DNA from: WS-2 sp036507005
GTDB lineage: Bacteria; Eisenbacteria; RBG-16-71-46
NCBI GenBank assembly: GCA_036507005.1
Contig: DASXQT010000025.1
Span: forward strand, 6,519 to 70,518
Direction: 5' to 3'
DNA: 64,000 nt
Part shown: piece by piece, positions 9,330-17,263 of the stretch
Layout of the letters: every line of letters starts with the position of its first letter
Numbering within the stretch: position 1 is the first letter of the stretch
Program-made: the position numbers and the translations under genes
The notes under the pieces: model-generated
Database searches by the model: none
Told to the model about the DNA's origin: nothing
What the model saw: the letters and a program-made list of their open reading frames with translations, nothing else

Positions 9330-10235
9330 ATGGCCACCTCCTCCGCCACCCTGTCCCCGCTCTCGCGCCTGCACACCTACGCCTCGTTCGTGCGCATCGA
9401 GCACACGCTGTTCTCGTTGCCGCTCCTGCTCGCGGGGGTCTTCAGTGCCCCGGGGCCGGCGCTCTCGGTCGGGCGCTGGGCGCTGATCGCGATCGCGGCG
9501 GTCGGGGCGCGCACCGCGGCCATGGCGCTCAACCGCCTGATCGACCGCAGGCTCGATGCGCTCAACCCGCGCACCCGCGCACGCGAGCTGCCCGCGGGGC
9601 GCATGCGCACCGCCGAGGCGGTGGCGCTGCTCCTGGCGAGCGCCGGCGCCTACCTCGCGGCGTGCGCGGCGCTCGGGCCCTGGTTCCTGCGCGTGGCGCC
9701 CGTGCCGCTCGCGGTGTTCGCGATCTATCCCTACCTCAAGCGCTTCACGCCGCTCTGTCACTTCGGCGTGGGTGCCGCGCTCGCGCTCGCGCCGCTCGCG
9801 GGCTACGCGGCGGCGCACCCCGACCTCGCGCGGTCCGGCCCGGCGCTGTGGCTTTCGGGGTTCGCGCTCACCTGGGTGAGCGGCTTCGACATCATCTACG
9901 CCACGCTCGACGAGGAGTCCGATCGCGGGCTCGGCGTCCACTCCATGGTGGTGTGGCTCGGGCGAAGGCGGGCGCTCGCGGTCTCCGCCGCGCTCCACCT
10001 TGCGAGCTTCGGCTTCCTAGCGCTTGCCGCGATCGCGGTCCTGCCGCTGCGGACCACTCCGCCCGGGCTGCTCGCCGCGCTCGTGGGCACGGTGCTGGCC
10101 ACCGGCGCCCTGCTGTGGCTCGAGCAGCGCTGGGCCGAGGACGTGAACCTGGCGTTCTTCAAGGTGAACGTGCTGGTGGGGTTCGGCGTGCTCGCGAGCG
10201 TGCTCGTGGCGCGCGCGGCGAGCGGCGGGTTCTGA
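9330..10235 (+). CDS. mqnP: UbiA-family prenyltransferase, probably MqnP
   Basis: This 301-residue integral membrane protein has the first UbiA aspartate motif at residues 68-76 (NRLIDRRLD) and the second at about 193-197 (LDEESD), among eight or nine hydrophobic helices. The family transfers a polyprenyl chain to an aromatic acid ring at the membrane. It is followed within 15 bp by UbiX and then UbiD family genes, the usual trio for prenylation and decarboxylation in quinone synthesis. Because the window also carries mqnA, mqnC and mqnE, the substrate is more likely 1,4-dihydroxy-6-naphthoate (futalosine pathway) than 4-hydroxybenzoate. That substrate choice is inference from context. Confidence 0.85.
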   Translation: MATSSATLSPLSRLHTYASFVRIEHTLFSLPLLLAGVFSAPGPALSVGRWALIAIAAVGARTAAMALNRLIDRRLDALNPRTRARELPAGRMRTAEAVALLLASAGAYLAACAALGPWFLRVAPVPLAVFAIYPYLKRFTPLCHFGVGAALALAPLAGYAAAHPDLARSGPALWLSGFALTWVSGFDIIYATLDEESDRGLGVHSMVVWLGRRRALAVSAALHLASFGFLALAAIAVLPLRTTPPGLLAALVGTVLATGALLWLEQRWAEDVNLAFFKVNVLVGFGVLASVLVARAASGGF

Positions 10236-10250
10236 CCGTGCGCCGCTGAG

Positions 10251-10805
10251 ATGGCCCGCTACCTGATCGGGATGACCGGGGCCTCGGGCTCGATCTATGG
10301 GGTCGATTTCGCCCGGCGCTGCCCGGGCGAGAAGTATCTGGTGCTCTCCGACTGGGCGCGTCAGGTGCTCCACTCGGAGACCGGGCTCAAGCCCTCGGAC
10401 CTCGAGCTGCACGTGAAGAAGATCTTCGCCGACACCGACCTCGCCGCGCCCTTCGCCTCGGGCAGCAACCGCTACGACGCGTTCGTGATCGTGCCGTGCA
10501 GCGTCTCCACGCTCGGCAAGATCGCAGCCGGGATCGCGGACACGCTGATCACGCGCGCGGCGGCGGTCGCGCTCAAGGAGGGGATGCGCATGGTGGCCTG
10601 CGTGCGCGAGACGCCGCTCTCCTCGATCGCGCTCCGGAACGCGCTCGAGCTCGCGCGCGCGGGCGTCACGGTGATGCCGATCTCGCCGCCCTGGTACCGC
10701 AACCCGAAATCGCTCGACGACTTGGTCGCCGGCTTCACCGACAAGCTGCTCCAGCTCCTCGGCGAGGCCGCCGGCCCGGGCTGGCGCGAGGAGGAGCTGG
10801 AGTGA
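10251..10805 (+). CDS. ubiX: Flavin prenyltransferase UbiX
   Basis: The 184-residue protein matches UbiX throughout: the FMN-binding start ARYLIGMTGASGSIYG, the central PCSVSTLGKIAAGIADTLI, and RETPLSSIALRN near residue 120. UbiX joins dimethylallyl phosphate to FMN to make prenyl-FMN, the cofactor of UbiD-type decarboxylases. The UbiD homologue begins 25 bp downstream, so the pair supplies and uses the cofactor together. The length is normal and nothing is missing. It could be called MqnM in a futalosine-pathway setting. Confidence 0.93.
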   Translation: MARYLIGMTGASGSIYGVDFARRCPGEKYLVLSDWARQVLHSETGLKPSDLELHVKKIFADTDLAAPFASGSNRYDAFVIVPCSVSTLGKIAAGIADTLITRAAAVALKEGMRMVACVRETPLSSIALRNALELARAGVTVMPISPPWYRNPKSLDDLVAGFTDKLLQLLGEAAGPGWREEELE

Positions 10806-10830
10806 GGCGCCGCGGGACGGGCAGGTCGCG

Positions 10831-12645
10831 GTGACGGAGTTCCGCACCCTCTCCGACTTCCTCGACGGGCTCGAGCGCCGCGGGGATCTGAAGCGCGTGC
10901 GGCGCGAGGTGGACTGGGCCTGCGAGGTCAGCGAGATCGCGAGCCGCGAGGCGCGCTCCGAGGGGCCGGCGCTGCTGTTCGAGAACGTGCGCGGCGCGCG
11001 CTTCCCGCTCGCGGTCAACGTGCTCGCCGCGCGACGCCGGATCGAGCTGGCGCTGGGGCGCACGCCGGCCGCGGTGGGCGCCGAGCTGGAGCAGATGCTG
11101 CACGCGTTCCCGCCGCGCGAGATGGGCGAGCTGTGGCGCCTGCGCGGCAGCGCGGGCCGCGTGCTCGCCATGCAGCCCAAGCACGTGCGCGCGGGCCCGG
11201 CGCAGGAGGTGACGGCGCCGCCCGACCTCGATCCGCTCCCCCATCTCCAGCTCTGGCCCGGGGACGGCGGGCGCTTCGTCACCTTCGGGCTGGTGCTCAC
11301 CGAGGATCCCGTCTCGCGCGCGCGCAACCTCGGCATCTACCGGATGCACCTCTACGACCCGCGCACCACCGGCATGCACTGGCAGATCGGAAAGGGCGGC
11401 GGGTTCCACTACCACCGCGCCGAGAAGCGCGAGCAGGCGCTGCCGGTGGCGGTCGCGATCGGGGCCGATCCCTGCACGCTGCTCTCGGCCGTGGCGCCGC
11501 TCCCCGAGGGCGTGGACGAGCTGGCGTTCGCCGGCTTCCTGCGCGGCGCGCCCACGCGCCTGGCGCGCGCGCGCACGCTGCCGATCGAGGTGCTCGCCGA
11601 CGCCGAGTTCGTGCTCGAGGGGCTGGTGCCGCCGCGCGAGCGCCGCGACGAAGGCCCCTTCGGCGACCACTTCGGCCACTACTCGCATCCCGCCCCCTTC
11701 CCGGTGTTCCACCTGAGCGCGCTCACCCACCGCAGCGGCCGTCCGGTCTATCAGGCGAGCGTGGTGGGCAAGCCTCCGCAGGAGGACAAGTACATGGGCG
11801 AGGCGGTGCAGGAGTTCTTCACCGGCGTGCTGCGCGTGATCCATCCCGAGGTGCGCGACCTGTGGGCGTACTTCGAGGCCGGCTTCCACAACCTGCTCGC
11901 GGTCGCGGTCGAGAACCGCTTCGCCAAGGAGGCGAAGAAGACCGCGCTCGGGCTGATGGGGACCGGGCAGCTCTCGCTCACCAAGGTCCTGGTGCTGGTG
12001 GACGAGGACGTGAACCCGCGGGACCGCGCCGAGGTGTTCGGCGCGATCGCGCGGAACTTCGACCCGGCCGAGGACTTCCTCTTGATCCCCGGCGTGCCGC
12101 TCGACACCCTCGACTTCACGTCGTACACGATGAACCTGGGGAGCAAGATGGTGATCGACGCGCAGAGCAAGCCGGGGCGCGCGGGCGACGCGGGCGCGGC
12201 GGGCGCCGGGGCCGGATCGGGCGCGGCGGGCCCCGCGCGCGGCGCCGTGGCGCGCGCCGCGCTGCCCGACCCGCGGACGGTGGACGGCTCGATCCTCGCG
12301 CAACGGCTGGCGTGGGGCGCGATGCTCGTGGTCCAGGTGCGGGGCGAAGGCCGCGGCGTGGTGGAGAAGCTGATCCAGCGGCCCGAGTACGCCGCGCTCA
12401 AGCTCGTGGTCGCGGTGAGCAAGGACGTGCCGATCGAGGACGACGAGCTCCTGCTGTGGGGCATCTTCACGCGCTTCGACTGCGCGCGCGACGTGATCCC
12501 CGCCGCGGTCGAGACCCGCGGCGCCTGGCTCACCTGTCGCGGCCCGCTCGGGATCGACGCCACCTGGAAGACCGGCTACCCCGAGACCATCGCGAACCTG
12601 CCCGAAGTGATCGCCAAAGTCGACGGCTGGTGGGGGAAGGAGTGA
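10831..12645 (+). CDS. mqnL: UbiD-family prenyl-FMN decarboxylase, probably MqnL
   Basis: The protein has 604 residues with a GTG start. UbiD hallmarks include GMHWQIGKGGGFHYHRAE, EGPFGDHFGHYS (the Glu at residue 274 belongs to the catalytic Glu-Arg-Glu region) and GRPVYQASVVGKPPQEDKYMG. Family members remove a carboxyl group from aromatic or unsaturated acids using prenyl-FMN. It closes a UbiA-UbiX-UbiD operon, which fits decarboxylation of the prenylated naphthoate in menaquinone synthesis. Odd point: an Ala/Gly-rich low-complexity insert of roughly 30 residues near 447-478 (GDAGAAGAGAGSGAAG) lies after the SKMVIDAQSK motif and before the C-terminal domain. It is likely a surface loop. Confidence 0.9.
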   Translation: MTEFRTLSDFLDGLERRGDLKRVRREVDWACEVSEIASREARSEGPALLFENVRGARFPLAVNVLAARRRIELALGRTPAAVGAELEQMLHAFPPREMGELWRLRGSAGRVLAMQPKHVRAGPAQEVTAPPDLDPLPHLQLWPGDGGRFVTFGLVLTEDPVSRARNLGIYRMHLYDPRTTGMHWQIGKGGGFHYHRAEKREQALPVAVAIGADPCTLLSAVAPLPEGVDELAFAGFLRGAPTRLARARTLPIEVLADAEFVLEGLVPPRERRDEGPFGDHFGHYSHPAPFPVFHLSALTHRSGRPVYQASVVGKPPQEDKYMGEAVQEFFTGVLRVIHPEVRDLWAYFEAGFHNLLAVAVENRFAKEAKKTALGLMGTGQLSLTKVLVLVDEDVNPRDRAEVFGAIARNFDPAEDFLLIPGVPLDTLDFTSYTMNLGSKMVIDAQSKPGRAGDAGAAGAGAGSGAAGPARGAVARAALPDPRTVDGSILAQRLAWGAMLVVQVRGEGRGVVEKLIQRPEYAALKLVVAVSKDVPIEDDELLLWGIFTRFDCARDVIPAAVETRGAWLTCRGPLGIDATWKTGYPETIANLPEVIAKVDGWWGKE

Positions 12646-12696
12646 AGGGGTGCCGCTCCACTCGCCAGACACGGACACGGTCGACGGGCACCCGCG

Positions 12697-12726
12697 TTGA
12701 CATGTGTATATGTCCATGATATACAC
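12697..12726 (+). promoter_or_regulatory. Sigma-70-type promoter with palindromic operator for the brnT-brnA module
   Basis: TTGACA (12697-12702) and TATACA (12720-12725) are separated by exactly 17 bp. A perfect inverted repeat, GTGTATAT (12704-12711) and ATATACAC (12719-12726) with a 7-bp centre, covers the spacer and the -10 element. BrnA-type antitoxins, alone or with toxin, are known to repress their own promoters, so this is probably the autoregulatory operator. The predicted transcription start falls at about 12732, the GTG of brnT. Confidence 0.8.
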
Positions 12727-12731
12727 TTCCC

Positions 12732-13040
12732 GTGGGCGATGACCTCTGGGACAGGCTTTCCCAGTGCGAGGGCTTCGAATGGGACGCCGGCAACGCGGCC
12801 AAGATCTGGGAGCGCCATGAGGTCGCTCCCGGGGAGGCGGAGCAGGTGTTCTTCAACCGCCCCCTGGTCGCCGCGGTGGATACGAAGCACTCGGGGGCCG
12901 AAGCACGTTTCCTGGCCCTCGGACAGACCGACACGGGCCGGCGCCTGCTCGTGGTGTTCACGTTCCGGCGGCGTCTCATTCGGGTGGTCTCGGCGCGAGA
13001 CATGAGCCGACGGGAGCGGCGGGAGTACGAAAATGCGTAA
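12732..13040 (+). CDS. brnT: BrnT-family toxin
   Basis: The 102-residue protein matches the BrnT ribonuclease-toxin family: FEWDAGNAAKIWERHEV near the start, EARFLALGQTDTGRRLLVVFT in the middle, and the closing IRVVSARDMSRRERREYE. BrnT cleaves or blocks RNA use and is neutralised by BrnA. The start is a GTG with no Shine-Dalgarno, and the promoter's expected start site coincides with it, so the mRNA is probably leaderless. The antitoxin gene overlaps its 3' end by 8 bp. Base composition is somewhat less GC-rich than that of neighbours, consistent with a mobile accessory module. Confidence 0.88.
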   Translation: MGDDLWDRLSQCEGFEWDAGNAAKIWERHEVAPGEAEQVFFNRPLVAAVDTKHSGAEARFLALGQTDTGRRLLVVFTFRRRLIRVVSARDMSRRERREYENA

Positions 13041-13326
13041 CAGGAGTAAGAAGCAGGTCCCCCGACATCGGTCCGAGGAGAGCGAGCGGGAGTTCTGGGC
13101 GAGCGCCGAGTCGAGCGAGTACGTAGACTGGCGGAAGGCCAAGCGGGTTTCGTTTCCCAGGCTGCGCCCCTCGACGCGAACCATCTCCCTGCGCCTTCCC
13201 GAGGCGCTGTTGGCCGACCTGAAGATCCTCGCCAACAAGAAGGACGTGCCGTATCAGTCCCTGCTGAAGATCTACCTGGCGGAGCGGATTCGCCAGGAGT
13301 TCGGCAAGCTCGAAAAGGCGGGCTGA
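13033..13326 (+). CDS. brnA: BrnA/CopG-like ribbon-helix-helix antitoxin
   Basis: The 97-residue protein has a charged N-terminus followed by a ribbon-helix-helix signature at about residues 48-90 (RTISLRLPEALLADLKILAN, then VPYQSLLKIYLAERIRQE). It overlaps the end of brnT by 8 bp, as expected for translational coupling. It should bind BrnT through its N-terminal half and the palindrome at 12704-12726 through its ribbon-helix-helix. The DNA-binding domain resembles generic CopG antitoxins as well as BrnA; the BrnT neighbour decides the name. Confidence 0.8.
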   Translation: MRNRSKKQVPRHRSEESEREFWASAESSEYVDWRKAKRVSFPRLRPSTRTISLRLPEALLADLKILANKKDVPYQSLLKIYLAERIRQEFGKLEKAG

Positions 13327-13402
13327 AGCAAGGACCGCCGGTCCGTGAGCCGTCAGGAGCGCGGCCAGCCTTTCGACGAACGCTCCCGCCGCGGGCGACC
13401 GA

Positions 13403-15634
13403 TCACCACCACGACCACATCTCGAGCCGGAAGAACCGGCGCACACCGCGGGTGAGCACGTCGAGCGCGCGCCGCTTGCCGCAGGAGATGCGCGCGTAGC
13501 CGGTCATCGAGGGCTTGATCAGCCCGTCCGAGTTCGGCAGCTCCATCGTCGCCTTGACCACCCGGGCGCGCTGGCCCGGGGCCTCGACCGCCGAGGCGGC
13601 GACGGCGACCACGCGTCCCTCGAACGCGCGCTCGGGGTAGGCGCGCAGCCGCACGCTGCCGGGCCGCCCCACGCGGACCTCGCCGATGTCCTGCTCGGGA
13701 ACGGCGATCTCGGCGGTCACGGTCTCGAGTGCGTAGACCTCGGCGATGAGGTCGCCGGGCTTCACGTTCTCCCCGATCCGTTCCCGGAGCTTGGGGGTCG
13801 TCACCACGCCCGCATGCGGCGCTACGACCCACGTCCGGGCCACCTCGCCCTCGAGGTGCTGCCGCTCGGCCTCGGAGTGCGCGATCTCCTCGCGCATGGC
13901 GGCGATCTCCTCGGGCCGGCTGCCGAGCGCGAGCATCCGGAGGCGCGCGCGATCCTCCTCGAGCTCGGTCGCGAGCACCGAGACCGTCTCCTCCGACTGC
14001 TCCAGCTCCCGGCGCGAGGCCGCCTCGCTCTCTGCGAGCGTGCGGTTCCGCGCCACCTCCGCGCGGGCGTAGCGCAGGCGCTCCTCGGCCTTCGCGACCG
14101 CGAGCCGCGCGACCTCGACCTCCTCGGCGCGCGGGCCGGCTTCGAGCAGGTGGAGCTTCGCCCGCTTCTCGCCGAGCTCGGTCTCCGCCATCCGCAGGCG
14201 CACGCGGAAGTCGCGGTCGGAGAGCCGGGCCAGCGTGTCGCCGGCCGCCACCCGGTTGCCCTCGTCCTCGTACACGGCGTCGATGATCCCCTCGACCTGG
14301 GCGCGCACGTCGGTGTTGCGCGCGGGCGCGATATCGAGCTCGCCGCCCACCCGCAGCTCCAGCGGGACGACGTAGAGCGCGAGGATCGCCCCTGCGACGA
14401 GCGCCACGGCCCGGAGCCGGTGGCTCTTCCAGGAGAGCGCTTCGGGCCAGCGGACCAGCGGCTTGCCGGTCACGTTGCCGACCACTCCGGCGAACAGTCC
14501 CACCCACAGCGCGGCGCCCCAGCCGTGCCAACGCGCGGTGAAGTAGTCCGCGAACCGGATCAACACCGAGCTCAGGAGCCAGTAGGAGAAGGCGACGGCG
14601 GCCACGCCGTACCCCAGGAACACGCGCCGCTCCCGCGCGGTCGGCTCGGGCGCCGGAGGAGTCGGTCCGGCGCCCACGAGCCGCTTCATGCGCAGGCCTA
14701 CGTACTGGAACGCCCGCCGCCTCAGGTTGGGAGCGTCGAGCCAGTCGCTCAGCAGGTAGTAGCCGTCGAGCTTGATCAGGGGATTGAGGTTGAAGAACTG
14801 CTTGACGCCCGAGGTGGCCATCACGACCAGCGCCGCGCTGCTCGCCCACGTGCCGCGCTCGGTCACGCGCCACGCCAGCGTGGCGAGCGCCCACAGCACG
14901 AGCTCGAAGAAGGCGCCCGCGAACGTGACCCACAGGCGCTTCGATTTCTCGGCGAACAGCCAGGCGTCGCTGATGTTGCAGTAGAAGGCGGGCTGGAGAT
15001 AGATGAGCAGGAAGCCCATCTCGTGGACCCGGCCGCCGAAGCGTTTGCAGGTGAGCCCGTGGGCGAACTCGTGCATCACGGTGACGGCGATCACCGTGAC
15101 CCACGCCAGCGCGAGCATCCTCATGCTCCACAGCCGGACGAGGTCGGCGCGGATCTCGTCGCGGCGCACGAGGACCGTGACGAGCGCCCACAGGATGAGC
15201 GCCGCGGCCGCGACGACGAACCCGGGCGTGAAGCAGAAGCGCAGCCTGCCGACCAGCGCATCCAGCAGGCGGTCGGGGTCGAACGCCTTGAGCCGGAGCC
15301 ACAGGATGTCCCCTTGGACGAGCGGGCGGCGCGGGCGCTCGGCCGCGGCGTACGCGCTCTCGAGCAGCCCGCCCTTGCGGAGCTGCTCGACGAACGCGAC
15401 GACGGTCTCCAGCGCGACCTCGGCCCCTTGCTCCGCGGCGACCTGCTCGGCCACGGTCTCGATCGGTGTCGCGCCATCGAGGCGGCGCGCGACCGAGTAC
15501 TCCGCCTCGCGCAGGCGGAAGTACCGGCGCGTCCCGGGGTCCTTGACGACATAGCACGGTCCCTCGGGCGTGGACTGCGGGCTCACGACGAGGTCCGGGC
15601 GCAGCCGTGGGTGCTGGTTCGGCAATCGGCCCAC
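13403..15634 (-). CDS. PqqD-M50 zinc protease-HlyD fusion, likely peptide maturation/export factor
   Basis: This 743-residue protein has three parts. Residues ~12-95 resemble PqqD/RRE domains that hold leader peptides (DPGTRRYFRLREAEYSVARR). Residues ~130-400 are an M50 site-2-type membrane protease: HEFAH at 188-192 and the partner motif NLNPLIKLDG at 282-291, among hydrophobic segments. Residues ~430-730 are a HlyD/membrane-fusion adaptor with two lipoyl-like halves and a long coiled coil. Similar fusions accompany ribosomally made peptides in several bacteria. It lies downstream of two small genes encoding LExRIAPD peptides on the same strand (15696-15857, 16012-16170), which are likely clients. 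The start is GTG with AAGGGAA close upstream; a TTG at 15625 is possible. Confidence 0.82.
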   Translation of the reverse strand: MGRLPNQHPRLRPDLVVSPQSTPEGPCYVVKDPGTRRYFRLREAEYSVARRLDGATPIETVAEQVAAEQGAEVALETVVAFVEQLRKGGLLESAYAAAERPRRPLVQGDILWLRLKAFDPDRLLDALVGRLRFCFTPGFVVAAAALILWALVTVLVRRDEIRADLVRLWSMRMLALAWVTVIAVTVMHEFAHGLTCKRFGGRVHEMGFLLIYLQPAFYCNISDAWLFAEKSKRLWVTFAGAFFELVLWALATLAWRVTERGTWASSAALVVMATSGVKQFFNLNPLIKLDGYYLLSDWLDAPNLRRRAFQYVGLRMKRLVGAGPTPPAPEPTARERRVFLGYGVAAVAFSYWLLSSVLIRFADYFTARWHGWGAALWVGLFAGVVGNVTGKPLVRWPEALSWKSHRLRAVALVAGAILALYVVPLELRVGGELDIAPARNTDVRAQVEGIIDAVYEDEGNRVAAGDTLARLSDRDFRVRLRMAETELGEKRAKLHLLEAGPRAEEVEVARLAVAKAEERLRYARAEVARNRTLAESEAASRRELEQSEETVSVLATELEEDRARLRMLALGSRPEEIAAMREEIAHSEAERQHLEGEVARTWVVAPHAGVVTTPKLRERIGENVKPGDLIAEVYALETVTAEIAVPEQDIGEVRVGRPGSVRLRAYPERAFEGRVVAVAASAVEAPGQRARVVKATMELPNSDGLIKPSMTGYARISCGKRRALDVLTRGVRRFFRLEMWSWW

Positions 15635-15695
15635 TTCCCTTCGACATCTCAGCGCGAGGGCCGCCGGTCTTCCGGTGGCTCTCGCGCCTTACGCC

Positions 15696-15857
15696 TCAGT
15701 TGCCGTGCGAGTCCCCGGTGTTGTTGCCGGGCTGGGGTTTCGAGCCGTTCGAGACCTCGTTCCCGGGATTGCCGTTGCTCTCGCCGGGGACGCCGTTCAC
15801 GCTGTCGGGAGCGATGCGTTGCTCCAGCTCCACGATGGCGAGCTTGATCGGGTTCAT
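15696..15857 (-). CDS. Candidate precursor peptide 1 (LEQRIAPD leader, Asn/Gly-rich tail)
   Basis: A 53-residue peptide begins at ATG 15857 behind a strong ribosome-binding site (GCGGAGGAAACC). The N-terminal half is amphipathic and charged (MNPIKLAIVELEQRIAPD). The C-terminal half is rich in Asn, Gly, Ser and Pro (NGVPGESNGNPGNEVSNG) and ends HGN. The motif L-E-x-R-I-A-P-D and the following N/G/P-rich region are shared with the second peptide upstream at 16012-16170. There is no cysteine and no Sec signal peptide. It lies 61 bp before the PqqD-M50-HlyD gene, so a leader/core arrangement processed by that protein is the natural reading. This is inference; no family is recognised. Confidence 0.7.
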   Translation of the reverse strand: MNPIKLAIVELEQRIAPDSVNGVPGESNGNPGNEVSNGSKPQPGNNTGDSHGN

Positions 15858-15934
15858 GGTTTCCTCCGCTGGCTAAGGAGTCTGCGTTGCCTGCCTGCGC
15901 GCCCCGGCCCGGGCGGAGAGCCGGTGCGCCCCTC

Positions 15935-15956
15935 GGCCGGGCCAGCCTGCCCGGCC
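15935..15956 (-). other. Hairpin between the two candidate precursor peptide genes
   Basis: GGCCGGGC (15935-15942) and GCCCGGCC (15949-15956) are perfect 8-bp complements around a 6-nt loop, about 55 bp after the stop of the first peptide gene. There is no U-tract. A partial terminator or processing site that raises peptide expression relative to the downstream protease gene is plausible. Confidence 0.35.
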
Positions 15957-16011
15957 CGCGGACCGCCCGGACCGAGCCCGGGCGACCCGCCGTAACGGTG
16001 GAATCAGGTCG

Positions 16012-16170
16012 TCAGGCGCCCCAGGACCCGGTGGACACCTTGCCGCCGGTGCCCTCGTTGCCGGGATTGTTGGTGTTGTTGCGTGGCGGGTTGTTGTTGC
16101 CGGGGTTTCCCAGCGCGTCGGGAGCGATTCGCTCCTCCAGCGCTTCGAGCTCGAGGTTCAGGTCCTTCAT
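16012..16170 (-). CDS. Candidate precursor peptide 2 (LEERIAPD leader, Asn/Gly/Pro-rich tail)
   Basis: A 52-residue peptide starts at ATG 16170 behind GCGGAGGAGACC, nearly the same ribosome-binding site as its paralogue. The N-terminus is MKDLNLELEALEERIAPD; the rest is Asn/Gly/Pro-rich (GNPGNNNPPRNNTNNPGNEG) and ends with a serine/threonine-bearing stretch, VSTGSWGA. An upstream in-frame extension to 16302 is open but has no ribosome-binding site and no similarity to the paralogue. The shared motif, shared spacing and equal size argue that both peptides are real. The unusual Asn content may mark a modified or surface-retained product. Function unknown. Confidence 0.7.
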   Translation of the reverse strand: MKDLNLELEALEERIAPDALGNPGNNNPPRNNTNNPGNEGTGGKVSTGSWGA

Positions 16171-16441
16171 GGTCTCCTCCGCTTCTTGTACCGTGGACGA
16201 GCGAGTCCGCCCACTCCGCTCGGCAGCAGCCCGGAGCCGCTCGGCGGAGGGCCTCCGTCGGGGGACGCGGCTCCCAAAGGCTGTGCCGCTGTTCACAATC
16301 ATCCCGCACGGTCCTGAAGGCTATAGGGTGAAAGCTGTATTCGAGGGTGGGGATTTCCCTATTTGCCGGGAGCCGGCGCCGGCGCCATAGATGATCCGGC
16401 CGGGGTGCGGAGCGGGCCACGCTGTGGCAACCTGCGCCGCC

Positions 16442-17263
16442 ATGGGTGACCGCGCCGCGTTCCGCTCCCTCTTCACCGCCCCCCGAGCCCTGATCGGCAT
16501 GCTCCACCTGGGCGCGCTGCCCGGGAGCCCGGCGCAGCGCGCGGGCGTGGACGAGCTGATCCGCTGCGCGCTGGCCGAGGCGCGGGTCTACCGCGCCGCG
16601 GGCTTCCACGGGCTCGTGATCGAGAACATGCACGACCGCCCCTACCTCGCCCGCCGCGTGGGGCCCGAGACGGTGGCGGCGATGACGGCGATCGGACGCG
16701 CGGTGCGCTCCGAGGTCGACCTGCCGCTCGGGGTGCAGGTGCTCGCAGGGGCCAACCGCGAGGCGCTGGCGGTCGCGCTCGCCTGCGGCGCCTCGTTCAT
16801 CCGCGCCGAGGGATTCGTCTACGCGCACGTGGCCGACGAGGGCGTGCTCGAGGCGGACGCCGGTCCACTGCTGCGCTACCGGCGCGAGATCGGGGCCGAG
16901 GGCGTGGCGATCTACGCCGACATCAAGAAGAAGCACGCCTCGCACGCGATCACCGCCGACCTCGACCTGGCGGAGACCGCGCGCGGCGCGGAGTTCTTCC
17001 TCGCTGACGGCGTGGTCGTGACCGGCCCCGCGACCGGGCGCGAGGCCGATCCCGCCGAGGTCGCGGCGGTGGCGCGCGCGGTCGAGGTTCCAGTGCTGGT
17101 GGGCTCGGGCGTCACGCCCGCGAACCTGGCGCAGTTCGCCGCGGCCGACGGCTTCATCGTGGGCTCGGCGCTCAAGCGCGACGGGTTGTGGTCGAGCCCG
17201 CTCGATCCCGAGCGCGTGACGGCGATGGTGCGCGCCTTGGCGAAGCTGGAACCGCGCGCGTGA
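16442..17263 (+). CDS. BtpA/SgcQ family protein
   Basis: This 273-residue protein matches the BtpA family, a TIM-barrel group: LIGMLHLGALPGSP at the start, HGLVIENMHDRPY, LGVQVLAGANREAL, AVEVPVLVGSGVTPAN, and GFIVGSALKRDG near the end. BtpA was named for a role in photosystem I stability in cyanobacteria, while SgcQ-type members lie in sugar or nucleoside gene sets. Here it is translationally coupled (GTGA overlap) to a PfkB kinase and psuG. A role in ribose or pseudouridine catabolism is therefore more likely than anything photosynthetic. Confidence 0.85.
   Translation: MGDRAAFRSLFTAPRALIGMLHLGALPGSPAQRAGVDELIRCALAEARVYRAAGFHGLVIENMHDRPYLARRVGPETVAAMTAIGRAVRSEVDLPLGVQVLAGANREALAVALACGASFIRAEGFVYAHVADEGVLEADAGPLLRYRREIGAEGVAIYADIKKKHASHAITADLDLAETARGAEFFLADGVVVTGPATGREADPAEVAAVARAVEVPVLVGSGVTPANLAQFAAADGFIVGSALKRDGLWSSPLDPERVTAMVRALAKLEPRA

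Noticed and set aside
16270..16300. Possible sigma-54 element on the minus strand upstream of the peptide genes (CGGCACAGCCTTTGG)
   Set aside because: The -12 position has GG instead of the invariant GC, and the first base is C instead of T.
16171..16302. N-terminal extension of the second candidate precursor peptide
   Set aside because: The frame is open to 16302, but there is no ribosome-binding site and no similarity to the first peptide, while GCGGAGGAGACC lies right before ATG 16170.
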